64,000 nucleotides of DNA from CAVPHV01 sp963704825 (GTDB lineage: Bacteria; Actinomycetota; Acidimicrobiia; Spongiisociales; UBA5794), in the NCBI GenBank assembly GCA_963704825.1, contig CAVPHV010000001.1, forward strand, positions 62,001-126,000. Reading direction: 5' to 3'. Of this stretch, positions 17,867 through 26,430 are shown one piece after another. The stretch's first letter is position 1; the number at the start of each line of letters is the position of its first letter. Below the pieces are notes generated by a model. It was not told the origin of the DNA. It saw only the letters and a program-made list of their open reading frames with translations, and searched no databases. The translations under genes were made by a program, and so were the position numbers.

Positions 17867-18782
17867 ATCGGATCCGCGGGTCGAGGACACCGTAGAGCAG
17901 GTCGGCGACCAAGTTGGCGATCATGTAGACGAGGATCATGAAGGTTGCGATCCCGACGACCACTGTTCCCTCTTGACGCTGAACGCCTTCGAACACTGCC
18001 CGACCGATGCCGGGAAGGTTGAAGATGGTCTCCGTGATGATGGCGCCACCCATCAGCGCACCGAGGTCTATAGCGAGGAACGTCACCACGGGGATCATCG
18101 AGTTGCGCAGAGCGTGGATCCCGACCACACGCTGACGAGAGAGTCCTTTCGAAGTCGCCGTCCGTACATAGTCGGCCCGCAGGTTCTCGACGAGGCTCGT
18201 GCGCTGGAGGCGGGCGATGTAGGCAAGTGAGAGCGATCCGAGGACGAGGGCGGGGAGTATGTAGCTCTCCCAGCCGTCCCTGATTCCCGACACCGGGAAC
18301 CAGCCGAGTTTCACCCCAAAGACAATTTGGGCGAGGAACCCCAATACAAAGATCGGAATCGCGATCACGATCAGGGTCGAGATCAGCACAAGGTTGTCGA
18401 AGAACTTCCCCTTTCTCACACCGGCGAGGATCCCGGCACCTATGCCGATCACCACCTCAAAGGCGAAGGCGAGCAACGCGAGGCGAATGGTGACCGGAAG
18501 GCGCTGCTTCAGGAGTTCGGCAACCGGGCGATCGCGGAAATCGACGCCGAAGTCTCCCTGGAAGACGTTGGTGATGTAGATGCCGTACTGCTTCCACAGC
18601 GGCTCGTCGAGGTGGTATCGCTCGTTGAGGGTGTCCATCACCGTCTGGGAGAGAACCTTCTCCCCGGCGAGCGCTCGGATCGGATCGCCGGGGATCGCGA
18701 ATACGAGAGCGAAGATCAGGAAGGTGGCACCGAAAAACACCGGGATGAACTGCAGCATCCTACGAATGATGTATCGGCCCAC
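17859..18782 (-). CDS. dppB: ABC importer permease (DppB-like)
   Basis: A 307-residue permease starting MGRYIIRRMLQFIPVFFGAT, the characteristic DppB/OppB beginning with a first transmembrane helix and the adjacent FAIPGDP. The EAA-like coupling loop is DYVRTATSKGLSRQRVVGIHALRNSM. Six transmembrane helices are expected. It follows the binding-protein gene by 132 bases that contain a strong hairpin, a common arrangement allowing more binding protein than permease to be made. Its 3' end overlaps dppC by eight bases. Confidence 0.93.
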   Translation of the reverse strand: MGRYIIRRMLQFIPVFFGATFLIFALVFAIPGDPIRALAGEKVLSQTVMDTLNERYHLDEPLWKQYGIYITNVFQGDFGVDFRDRPVAELLKQRLPVTIRLALLAFAFEVVIGIGAGILAGVRKGKFFDNLVLISTLIVIAIPIFVLGFLAQIVFGVKLGWFPVSGIRDGWESYILPALVLGSLSLAYIARLQRTSLVENLRADYVRTATSKGLSRQRVVGIHALRNSMIPVVTFLAIDLGALMGGAIITETIFNLPGIGRAVFEGVQRQEGTVVVGIATFMILVYMIANLVADLLYGVLDPRIRYD

Positions 18783-18860
18783 GCGTCCTCCGGTTGTCGC
18801 GCCGACACTCTAGTCACCAGAATCCGACCTCATCCAGAACCCACGTCCTCTCGAACAAGA

Positions 18861-18891
18861 GCCGGGGGGCGGTCGATGACCGCCCCCCGGC
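18861..18891 (-). terminator. hairpin between the binding protein and permease genes
   Basis: GCCGGGGGGCGGTC (18861-18874) pairs perfectly with GACCGCCCCCCGGC (18878-18891): a 14-bp GC-only-rich stem with a three-base loop. On the minus strand it lies 24 bases after the binding-protein stop and is followed by CTCTTGTTCG, a poor T-tract. It probably acts as a partial terminator or as an mRNA-stabilising 3' end. Confidence 0.7.
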
Positions 18892-18914
18892 GCATTCAGG
18901 CTTCTGCCCAGCGA

Positions 18915-20621
18915 CTAGCTGGGGTTCAACTCGTCGTATCCGACGATGTTGGCGTAGAAGCTGTTGTTCTGCTGACCGTTCGCACCGTCGGCGCCGTAGC
19001 TCCAGGTTTGAACGTAGTTGGCTGCCGTTATCGGCGTCCCATCGTGGAACGTCCACCCGGGATTCAACTCGATCGTCCAGGTCTTCCCACCGTCATCAGA
19101 CGTGACCGACTTGGCATGTACGAAGTACTGCTCGTTGGTCTTCGCATTGAAGTTGATGAGCGGTGCGTAGATCGCCCGCAAGACCGAGATGCCCTCGGAC
19201 TCATTGCTCGTCGTGGTGAACAGGTGCTCCGGTTCGCTCACGTCCTGAGTGACGTTTCCGTCGGCCGACTCGATCAGGGTGTAGCCAAGATCGTTGTAGG
19301 CGTCGATCCATACCTCGCTCACGTCCTCCGACCACACGTACTGGGTCTTGCCGAAGTAGACCGGCATGACCTGGGCGTCGTCACAGAGCATGTCCTCTGC
19401 CGCCCAGTAGTCGTCGAGGCCGTCGGCAAGCTGACCGCTGGCTGCGACCTTCTCGACGCCGGCTGCCAACGCCGCATCGAAGTCGGGGTTGTTGTAGAAC
19501 GTGTTGTTCGAACCAACCGGCGGAGCGTTGTACGAGGCGTACAGCGGCTCGAGGAAGTTGTAGGGCGAGGGATAGTCCTGGCCCCAGCCGAGACGGAACG
19601 GTCCCGTTGCTTCCTGATTGTCCAGAACCGGAAGGTACTCGGAGAACTCGAGGGTCTCGAAGGTGACCTGGCTCGTGTCGATGCCGAGGTTCTCACCCCA
19701 GAAGTTCACCACTGCCTCGATCCAGTCCTCATGACCGGCACCGCTGTTGAACCAGACCGTGATCGGGCCCGGGTCGCCTGCGGCGTCCCACAATTCCTTC
19801 GCCATCTCTGGGTTGTAGCTCCAGCTGTCGCAAACAAAGTCGCGGCCCTGCAGGTTCGGAGGAACCACTGAGAACGCAGCGTCACGACCACCGAGGAAGA
19901 TCTTCTCCGCGATTGCCTCGCGGTCGACAGCCATCGAGAGCGCCTGGCGGTGCTCCTTGGTGAACTGCGGCAGATACGTCGGGAACCCGAGGTACGCGAA
20001 GCTCGTCGTGAAGACGTCGTTGTTGCGGTCCGGGAAGTCCGTCTGGTAGGTCGACAGGTTCTCGGTCGGAACGCTGGCCATCACGTCGAGGTTGCCGGCC
20101 AACGCCTCGTTGTAGGCGGTGGCGATCTCGGCAATGATCTCGAAGTCGAACGTGTCGATCTTCGCCGGGTCCGGACCCTGATATCCCTCATACCGCTTCA
20201 GCGGGATGCGTACGTCGTGCTCCCACGGACCGGCCATCTCGAACGGGCCGCTACCGACCGGCATCTCCTCGAAAGCTGCGGGGTCATCGAATGCCTGGGG
20301 TGGCATCGCGAAGTACGCCGCATAGGCCAGACGGAGCGGGAACTCCGGATCCGGGTTGGACAACTCCACCGTGAAGGTGTTGTCGTCAACGACCGCCATG
20401 CCGGACAGCTGTCCTTCGACAGGTGCCGGTGTGGTGGTCTCGGTGGTCTCTCCGGCAGTTGTTGTTGTCTCTGACGGGGCCGCAGTTGTTGTTGTCTCTG
20501 TCGGGGCCGCCGTGGTTGTTGTCGTCTCTGTCGTATCGTCGTCGCCCCCACACGCTGCTGCCACAAGAGCAAGAGCGGCGAGTAAAACAACGAAACGCCA
20601 TAGCGATTTCTGTGATCGCAT
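18915..20621 (-). CDS. family-5 ABC substrate-binding lipoprotein, domain order circularly permuted
   Basis: A 568-residue lipoprotein that should deliver ligand to the DppBCDF-like transporter. The signal peptide ends LALVAAAC (lipid-carrying Cys at residue 24), followed by a Thr/Ala linker to about residue 67. The next part (about 70-445) reads as the middle and end of a family-5 binding protein: LSGMAVVDDNTFTVEL, PVGSGPFEM, ALSMAVDREAIAEKIF, GWGQDYPSPYNFLEPLY. The family's N-terminal block comes last: EPEHL near 463, LRAIYAPLI near 481, DDGGKTWTIELNPGWTFHDG around 509-528 and NSFYANIVGYDEL at 553-565, directly before the stop. ATG 20621 has GGAGGCGAAAGG upstream. Nothing suggests a missing piece; the order is rotated. 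Confidence 0.85.
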   Translation of the reverse strand: MRSQKSLWRFVVLLAALALVAAACGGDDDTTETTTTTAAPTETTTTAAPSETTTTAGETTETTTPAPVEGQLSGMAVVDDNTFTVELSNPDPEFPLRLAYAAYFAMPPQAFDDPAAFEEMPVGSGPFEMAGPWEHDVRIPLKRYEGYQGPDPAKIDTFDFEIIAEIATAYNEALAGNLDVMASVPTENLSTYQTDFPDRNNDVFTTSFAYLGFPTYLPQFTKEHRQALSMAVDREAIAEKIFLGGRDAAFSVVPPNLQGRDFVCDSWSYNPEMAKELWDAAGDPGPITVWFNSGAGHEDWIEAVVNFWGENLGIDTSQVTFETLEFSEYLPVLDNQEATGPFRLGWGQDYPSPYNFLEPLYASYNAPPVGSNNTFYNNPDFDAALAAGVEKVAASGQLADGLDDYWAAEDMLCDDAQVMPVYFGKTQYVWSEDVSEVWIDAYNDLGYTLIESADGNVTQDVSEPEHLFTTTSNESEGISVLRAIYAPLINFNAKTNEQYFVHAKSVTSDDGGKTWTIELNPGWTFHDGTPITAANYVQTWSYGADGANGQQNNSFYANIVGYDELNPS

Positions 20622-20896
20622 GCCTTTCGCCTCCAGGTTTGAGTCGGGTCCTCCCGACACCTATGGAACCGGGACCAGAGCGTACGCTCGACCTCAAAGG
20701 CCGTCGAGCGAACCCCTGCCCGGTATACACCCGCACAATCTACTACATGTATCTGAAAAGTCCGATCGCCAGAGCGCCAGCGCCTCGGTCACCGATCGAT
20801 TGCAGTGATGCCGCTGTCCTCGGTGAGGAGAGGAATGCAGGCTCCCGACGGGGAGAACGAGCCGTCGGTTCGGAGCCGTAGAGTGAGCGCCCTCAC

Positions 20897-22531
20897 GTGA
20901 AGGAGAATCCTACGAGCGGCAACGACCGAACCCGCTGGCTAGGGCTGGCCGTGCTCAGCCTTGGTGTCTCGATGATCATCGTCGACGCCACCATCGTCAA
21001 CGTTGCGCTTCCCTCGATCATCAGGGAATTCGAGATCGGCTTGTCCGATGCGGAGTGGATCAACTCGATCTACTCCCTCGTGTTCGCTGCCTTTCTCATC
21101 ACCTTGGGCAAGGTCGGGGACATGGTCGGCAGGAGGCGCCTGTTCCTGATCGGTCTCGTCGTCTTCGTGGTCGCCAGCGTGCTCGCCGGTCGCTCAACCA
21201 GCAGCAGCACGCTGATCCTTGCCCGGTTCCTGCAGGGGGTTGGCGCCGCCACGATCCTTCCCGCCACCCTCTCGACCGTCAACGCGACCTTCCAAGGCCG
21301 GGAACGGGGGATTGCCTTCGGAATCTGGGGTTCGGTGATCGGCGGTATGGCAGCACTGGGTCCGCTTCTGGGCGGCTGGCTGACCACTGAGCACTCGTGG
21401 CGCTGGGCCTTCTACATCAATGTCCCTATTGGTGTCATCGCATTTGTCGGTGCCCTGCTCTGGGTCGGGGAGACGCGGGATCTGGAGCACGGGCGCGGGT
21501 TCGACGTCGCCGGCGTCTTCCTTTCTGGTTTGGGGATGGCCGGCGTCGTGTTCGCCCTCATCGAAGGCCCCGCCTACGGCTTCATCTCGCCCACGGAGGA
21601 GTTCACGTTGGGGTCGTTCACCTGGCCGCTGGAGTGGATCTCGCCCGTCGCCGTCACCTTCGTTGTTGGGGCGGTGCTGCTGGCTGCCTTTGCGCTGGTC
21701 GAACAACGCCGAGCAGCAGCCGGCAAGCCCGTGCTGTTCGACTTGGCGCTGTTCCGTTTCCGCTCGTTTTCGATCGGCAACGCCACCGTCACTGTTCTCA
21801 GTCTCGGCGAGTTCGGCCTGGTCTTTGTGCTGCCGCTGTTTCTCCAAGCGGTGTTGGGCTACACGGCCTTTCAGACGGGGCTGCTGTTGCTAGCTCTGGC
21901 GATCGGCGCATTCATCGGCGGCCCAACCGCGGGTGTGCTTGCCTCGCGGATAGGCCCGCGGCGGGTTGTGAGTACCGGGATGGCGCTCGAAGCGGTCGCC
22001 ATCCTGACCGTGGCGCTCCTCATCGCCCCCGACCGCAGTGGCTGGGCTTTTGTGCCCGGTCTATTTGTGTACGGGATCGGCGTCGGTCTGGCCAGTGCGC
22101 AGTTGACGAGTGTGATCCTCGTCGAGATTCCGCCCGCCGAGTCCGGTCAAGCGTCGGGGATGCAATCGACCTTCCGCCAGGTTGGCGCCGCCATTGGCAT
22201 TGCCCTCCTCGGCACCGTGCTGGCAGCAGGGCTGCGGAGTGGGACCGTCGAGAACCTCTCCGAGATCCCCGGATTGCCCGCCGTCGCTCAGGAGGGCATC
22301 GTCGATGCCGTCGCCGGATCAGCCGGTCAGGTGCTTCCGGCGCTCGGCGAACAGCCCGGTTCTGAGCCGGTGGTAGCCGCAGTGTCCGATGCGTTTGCGT
22401 CGGCGGCGCGTTCCACCGGATTGGTCGCGGTGCTGTTCGTCACGGGAGGGTTTCTGCTATCGACGCGCCTGCCCGATATCCGGTACAAGACCGGCGAGGA
22501 AGAGGAGGCCGGTGACAGCGCTGCAACCTGA
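20897..22531 (+). CDS. MFS drug-type exporter, DHA2 (14-helix) family
   Basis: A 544-residue polytopic membrane protein of the EmrB/QacA type, a proton-driven exporter. Signatures include LGVSMIIVDATIVNVALPSI in helix 1 (motif D1), GKVGDMVGRRRLFLIG (motif A), LQGVGAATILPATLS in helix 4, and GSVIGGMAALGPLLGGWL in helix 5 (motif C), the antiporter hallmark. The length fits 14 helices. The start is a GTG with no strong ribosome site; AAGGAG lies just inside the frame. It is divergent from the binding-protein gene with 275 bases between. Export substrate unknown. Confidence 0.9.
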   Translation: MKENPTSGNDRTRWLGLAVLSLGVSMIIVDATIVNVALPSIIREFEIGLSDAEWINSIYSLVFAAFLITLGKVGDMVGRRRLFLIGLVVFVVASVLAGRSTSSSTLILARFLQGVGAATILPATLSTVNATFQGRERGIAFGIWGSVIGGMAALGPLLGGWLTTEHSWRWAFYINVPIGVIAFVGALLWVGETRDLEHGRGFDVAGVFLSGLGMAGVVFALIEGPAYGFISPTEEFTLGSFTWPLEWISPVAVTFVVGAVLLAAFALVEQRRAAAGKPVLFDLALFRFRSFSIGNATVTVLSLGEFGLVFVLPLFLQAVLGYTAFQTGLLLLALAIGAFIGGPTAGVLASRIGPRRVVSTGMALEAVAILTVALLIAPDRSGWAFVPGLFVYGIGVGLASAQLTSVILVEIPPAESGQASGMQSTFRQVGAAIGIALLGTVLAAGLRSGTVENLSEIPGLPAVAQEGIVDAVAGSAGQVLPALGEQPGSEPVVAAVSDAFASAARSTGLVAVLFVTGGFLLSTRLPDIRYKTGEEEEAGDSAAT

Positions 22532-22544
22532 CGTCCCCGGCGTC

Positions 22545-23723
22545 TCAGTCGGCGTTGAGCGGCATGCTGGCGACAAAGGCGCGGGCCAGGGTTCGGTTGA
22601 TGTCGTCGGGCACTGGTTGAGCGCCGGGCAGCAGATCGTCGTGCCGGGTGGCCACCCGCTCCAGGGAGCGGGCTTGCATGGCGAAGCCCAGGTCCATCGA
22701 TTCGATGCTATTGCCCTTGGGTTGGCTTCCGGCGAGGTTCAGCATTCGGCCCCGCGAGATCAGGTCGACGGTGCGGCCGTCCCGGAGAATGTGGCGATCG
22801 AGGGCTTCGCCGAGCGGAATGCGCTCGGCCGTCGCCGCGTCCAATGCCGGGACGTCGATCTCCCGATCAAAATGGCCGGCATTCCCGAACAGCACGCCTT
22901 CGGGAGCAGCGGCTAAGGCGGCTTTGCCGACCACGTGATCCACTCCGGTGGCCGTGATGACGACATCAGCATGGGGAATGAGGTCGACGACATCTCCAAC
23001 CTGGAAGCCGTCGAGTGCGGCCTCCAACGCCTTGATCTCGTCGGGTTCGGCGACCATGACGGCGCTCCCGTTGGCCCGAAAGTACTGGGCGATGCCGCGA
23101 CCGCACCAGCCGTAGCCGACGACGAGGGTGCGCTTTCCCTGTGGCATCAGATTCGTGTGGCGCAGGAACGATTCGTAGATGGATTGCCCGACCGCATGCT
23201 TGTTCTCGGCGATGGCCTTGAGCGGCGAGTCGTTGATCACGATCATCGGGAAGTCAACACTCGCCGCCAATTCTCCGGTGAGGCGATTATGACCCGAGGT
23301 TGTTTCTTCCGTCCCTCCCAGGACGGCAACACCCTGCTCGATGGCGAAGGCGGCCAGGTCGGCGCCGTTGTCGAGGAGGAGGTCTGGGTTGGCTTCCACA
23401 ATGGATCGAACGTGGCCGAGATGGATGTCCAACGTGTCGGTATGGCGGCCCCTGGCGTCGATGCCACGTTCGATGAGGTAGGCCACGACGTCATCCTGGG
23501 TGGTGCCGTAGTTGCCGACGGCCACCACCTCGGCTCCGCCTCGCTGCAGCGCAAGCAGAAGCACGGCGGTCTTGACTTCGAGGTGAAGCGAGACGCCGAT
23601 CCGCAGCCCGGCGAAGGGTCGGGTCGTATCGAACTCGCCGGCGATGGCTCCCAAGAGGTGCATGTTGGACGAGGTCCACAACATGCGCTGTGCGATTTCG
23701 TCGAGCGACGGTGCTGGGGTCAT
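22545..23723 (-). CDS. ahcY: S-adenosylhomocysteine hydrolase family protein (divergent)
   Basis: A 392-residue NAD-dependent enzyme family member. AhcY splits S-adenosylhomocysteine into adenosine and homocysteine. Family blocks: NYGTTQDD, LLLDNGADLA (usually DDGGD), GTEETTSGHNRL, the catalytic-region INDSPLKAIAENKHAVGQS, the NAD loop VVGYGWCGRGIAQ, and NAGHFDREID. Two departures stand out: the usual Asp-Asn after the catalytic Lys is Glu-Asn, and the C-terminal Lys/Tyr segment of bacterial enzymes is missing. It may therefore be a related hydrolase with another purine substrate. ATG 23723 has AAGGAA upstream. It is convergent with the MFS gene, 13 bases apart. Confidence 0.8.
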   Translation of the reverse strand: MTPAPSLDEIAQRMLWTSSNMHLLGAIAGEFDTTRPFAGLRIGVSLHLEVKTAVLLLALQRGGAEVVAVGNYGTTQDDVVAYLIERGIDARGRHTDTLDIHLGHVRSIVEANPDLLLDNGADLAAFAIEQGVAVLGGTEETTSGHNRLTGELAASVDFPMIVINDSPLKAIAENKHAVGQSIYESFLRHTNLMPQGKRTLVVGYGWCGRGIAQYFRANGSAVMVAEPDEIKALEAALDGFQVGDVVDLIPHADVVITATGVDHVVGKAALAAAPEGVLFGNAGHFDREIDVPALDAATAERIPLGEALDRHILRDGRTVDLISRGRMLNLAGSQPKGNSIESMDLGFAMQARSLERVATRHDDLLPGAQPVPDDINRTLARAFVASMPLNAD

Positions 23724-23845
23724 GCTGGCGGCTTCCTTAGTGGCGGGGTGCTCTCGTCGTGAGTATGGCAAGACCACAGAGCCATACTGCCAATCGGGGA
23801 TCGTCGTCCTCAAGTGTGTCGCCGAGGGCGACGATTCTTCTTTGC

Positions 23846-24298
23846 ATGTCATCTCGGACCATCAACGGGCTCGTCATGGGAGTTGTCGTTGTGGTGCTCG
23901 CCTCATGTGGCGCGCAGCCGACTCCCACGTCGACGTCATCCATACCGTCGGATACCTTCGGTCGGGAAACGACGACGACCTTGGCTGAGAGCCCGGCGAC
24001 GACAGTTGCCGAGGGCGCCATCGACGTCGTTCTGCGGCTGCCTCCGGACTGGGACGAAGCGGTGGTCCAGGGACGGTCTGACGACTTCCCAACTGCACGC
24101 CTGATGTGGGAAACGAGCGGGTCGACTCTTGGCGTGTCCTTGCCCGGGGAAGGCGCCTACGTGTTCTGGGCGGAGGCGCCGAGCAGCGACGACGGTCTCT
24201 GCTTCTACCAGGCGCAGTCGGACCCGCAGTGGCAGCAGACGGACATCTTCGACGGTGACACTGTGGCCCTCGACATTGCCGGCGAGGTGTGCGAGTAG
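23846..24298 (+). CDS. small secreted lipoprotein, function unknown
   Basis: A 150-residue predicted lipoprotein. ATG 23846 gives a short signal peptide ending VVLASCG, a good lipobox with the modified Cys at about residue 21. It is followed by a Thr/Ser/Pro-rich linker (TTTTLAESPATTV) of the kind seen in other lipoproteins of this window. The remaining 95 residues have two cysteines (DGLCFYQ and the terminal EVCE) that could form a disulfide. No family recognised. It is divergent from the ahcY-like gene; the ribosome site is weak. Confidence 0.6.
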   Translation: MSSRTINGLVMGVVVVVLASCGAQPTPTSTSSIPSDTFGRETTTTLAESPATTVAEGAIDVVLRLPPDWDEAVVQGRSDDFPTARLMWETSGSTLGVSLPGEGAYVFWAEAPSSDDGLCFYQAQSDPQWQQTDIFDGDTVALDIAGEVCE

Positions 24299-24464
24299 TC
24301 CGCTCGCGGCACCGTTGGGTTTCGACCGATTCCCCACGCCGCAGCTACCAAGGGCGTTGCAGCGTCGACTAGGCAGATTGAGTCAGTCGGGTGGGCGTTC
24401 CCCAAGTGGAATTGGGGGATGAGCCCTATGGCTGCCGGGGCGAGAAGTTGGCAAGGTTCGATCT

Positions 24465-24824
24465 ATGAGCGATCCAGAACCACAGACCAATCCAACCGGC
24501 GCCGTTGCCCCCCGGTGGTACCTGGCCACCTGGATGACGGTGCTTCGGGTCGCCGCAGCCGGACTCGCCATCGTCGTCGGCCTCGGCGTCGTCCTGGTCA
24601 CCATGGCTATGGGGGACTGCGCTGCCTTCGGTGGCAGCTGTCCAAGGCAGGGCGGCTTCCCCGATGACGTGTTCCGATTGGCGGCGTCTGGTGGAGCCCT
24701 GACCGTGGGCGTGCCGTACTACCTGAAACGACCAACCTGGCACCGGCTGGCCACCGCGCTTGTGGTCGGTGTCGTCGCAGGAGGGATCATCGGGTTGTTC
24801 GCGGTCTCCGCGACGTCCGGGTAG
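24465..24824 (+). CDS. small membrane protein, function unknown
   Basis: A 119-residue protein with a polar N-terminus and three likely transmembrane helices: VLRVAAAGLAIVVGLGVVLV, a weaker one after the Cys-containing loop DCAAFGGSC, and ALVVGVVAGGIIGLFAV at the C-terminus. The two cysteines between helices 1 and 2 may form an external disulfide. It lies alone between the lipoprotein gene and the DUF3097 gene. About 45 bases upstream, TCCCCAA-N6-TTGGGGGA could form a short hairpin. No family recognised. Confidence 0.6.
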   Translation: MSDPEPQTNPTGAVAPRWYLATWMTVLRVAAAGLAIVVGLGVVLVTMAMGDCAAFGGSCPRQGGFPDDVFRLAASGGALTVGVPYYLKRPTWHRLATALVVGVVAGGIIGLFAVSATSG

Positions 24825-24892
24825 AGCCACACCTGCCGGTCCGGCCGTCAGATCAACGGTTCGCAGCAGGCTGGGGGCTACGCTCGTCGGCC

Positions 24893-25711
24893 ATGACCAA
24901 ACAAGATCGGTGGGCAAGCGAAGACGTCCTCGAGACGTTCCGCAAGCCGACCTACGTTGAACTCGAAGTCGAGCACGGGATGACGCTCACCCACACCGGG
25001 TCACGCTTCACCGGTGTGGTCGCCGGGTTCTCGGAACGCGACCAGGTGTTGCTGGTTGGTGATTCGGGGGACCGGCAACTCTTCAAGGCCCACGACGGGG
25101 CCTTCACTCACAAGGGGACCCGCGTTGCGTTGCGAGCGCCGGCGAATACGGCAGATAAACCGCGCCGGTTCACTCCCTCGGGTTCGATTGAAGTCGGCGA
25201 CGTTCGCGCCCGAGTGGCCGCAGCCAGCCGCATCTGGGTCGAGGGTGTTCACGACGCCGAGTTGATCGAAAAGATCTGGGGCGATGACCTGAGAGTGGCC
25301 GGAGTTGTCGTCGAGCCACTCCATGGTGCGGACCATCTGGAGACGGCCGTTGCAGAGTTTCGGCCAGCCTCGAGTCGCAGGCTCGGTGTCCTGCTGGACC
25401 ACATGGTCGATGGATCGAAGGAATCGCGGATGGCGAGCCGGGTCGAGCAGGAACACGTCCTGGTGCGGGGTCACCCCTACGTCGACATCTGGCAGGCGAT
25501 CAAGCCGGGCACGATCGGCATCACAGCATGGCCGGCGGTGGCCCTCGGGCAACCCTGGAAGGAGGGCGTGGTAGAGGGGTTGGGGATGAACGTGGAGACC
25601 GGAGCCTTCTGGGGGAAGGTGCTCAACGCCGTCTCTTCCTACCGTGATGTAGAGACACCGCTCGTCAACGCAGTTGAGCAACTCATCGACTTCGTCACCA
25701 TCGAGGGATAG
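24893..25711 (+). CDS. DUF3097 family protein
   Basis: A 272-residue cytosolic protein matching the actinobacterial DUF3097 family. It has an N-terminal WASEDVLETFRKPTYVELEVE segment and a small beta-barrel (VVAGFSERDQVLLV). A central block IWVEGVHDAELIEKIWGDDLR resembles a Toprim-like VEG.xD motif, and a conserved SRRLGVLLDHMVDGSKE and HPYVDIWQ follow. The Toprim-like reading would imply metal-dependent nucleic-acid chemistry, but that is an inference from the motif only. It begins at ATG 24893 and is followed by a possibly co-transcribed TrpF-like gene 32 bases downstream. Confidence 0.8.
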   Translation: MTKQDRWASEDVLETFRKPTYVELEVEHGMTLTHTGSRFTGVVAGFSERDQVLLVGDSGDRQLFKAHDGAFTHKGTRVALRAPANTADKPRRFTPSGSIEVGDVRARVAAASRIWVEGVHDAELIEKIWGDDLRVAGVVVEPLHGADHLETAVAEFRPASSRRLGVLLDHMVDGSKESRMASRVEQEHVLVRGHPYVDIWQAIKPGTIGITAWPAVALGQPWKEGVVEGLGMNVETGAFWGKVLNAVSSYRDVETPLVNAVEQLIDFVTIEG

Positions 25712-25743
25712 TCGCCGCTCCGGTATGACTAGCGTCTCGCCGG

Positions 25744-26430
25744 ATGGGGTCACACACCCGAGTTCAGATCTACACGATGCAATCAGTGGCTGAGGCCGAA
25801 GCAGTCGCCGCCCTCGGCGTCGACCATGTGGGTGTCACCCCTTCGCATCGAGGATTGCCCGGCGAAGTTGGCGAGGCAACGGCGGCCGATATCTGCGCAT
25901 CCCTGACCGGCATGGCAACGTCGGTGGCCCTCAGTGTCGAGACCGACGCCGAAGCCGTCGAGCGGATGGTGGCAACGGTACAGCCCGACATCCTGCACCT
26001 CTGCGGCCCGCCCGGCGAGATGGACCCGGCCGCTGTCGCCGGTCTGCGTCACGCTTTGCCCGGAGTCCGGATCATGCAAGCCATCGCGGTGACCGGACCC
26101 GAGGCGGTTGCGACGGCGCTGTCGTACGAGGCCGCGGTCGACTTCTTGATCCTCGACTCGGTCACGCCGGATGTGCCCGGAGTGGGCGCAGCCGGGGCGG
26201 TTCACGATTGGACGGTCAGTGCCGCCATCGTGGCCGCAGTAGACGTACCTGTTGTATTGGCGGGTGGGTTGTCACCCGACAACGTGGCCGGCGCCATCGA
26301 GATCGTGCAACCGTGGGGCGTCGATTCGCTCACGTGTACCAATCGGCCGCTGCCGACCGGTGGGTTCGAGAAAGATCTCGACCTGGTGCGGCGATTCTCT
26401 CGTTCCGCAAAGGGTGGGGCCGTCGCGTGA
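25744..26430 (+). CDS. phosphoribosylanthranilate isomerase-like TIM barrel
   Basis: A 228-residue (beta/alpha)8 protein resembling TrpF. It has the GVDHVGVTPS strand-2 block with SHRGLPGEV (TrpF has S.R.v), DILHLCG for strand 4, VDFLILDSVTPDVPGVGAAGAVHDW where TrpF has LLD....GGTG..fdW, and PVVLAGGLSPDNV, the phosphate-binding GGL.P.NV. The catalytic Cys of TrpF's KICG is replaced (QIYTMQ), so it probably acts on a different phosphorylated sugar. The stop overlaps the PfkB-type kinase start (GTGA), suggesting the two act in one pathway. No trp genes are nearby. Confidence 0.75.
   Translation: MGSHTRVQIYTMQSVAEAEAVAALGVDHVGVTPSHRGLPGEVGEATAADICASLTGMATSVALSVETDAEAVERMVATVQPDILHLCGPPGEMDPAAVAGLRHALPGVRIMQAIAVTGPEAVATALSYEAAVDFLILDSVTPDVPGVGAAGAVHDWTVSAAIVAAVDVPVVLAGGLSPDNVAGAIEIVQPWGVDSLTCTNRPLPTGGFEKDLDLVRRFSRSAKGGAVA

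Noticed and set aside
18327..19871. 514-codon open frame on the plus strand
   Set aside because: It is antisense to dppB and the binding-protein gene, whose protein sequences match known families. The plus-strand translation is Arg/Val/Gly-rich with no recognisable domain.
20410..20560. possible DNA repeat array or CRISPR-like element
   Set aside because: The repeats encode the Thr/Ala linker of the binding lipoprotein (TETTTTAAP units); they are coding low complexity without spacers.
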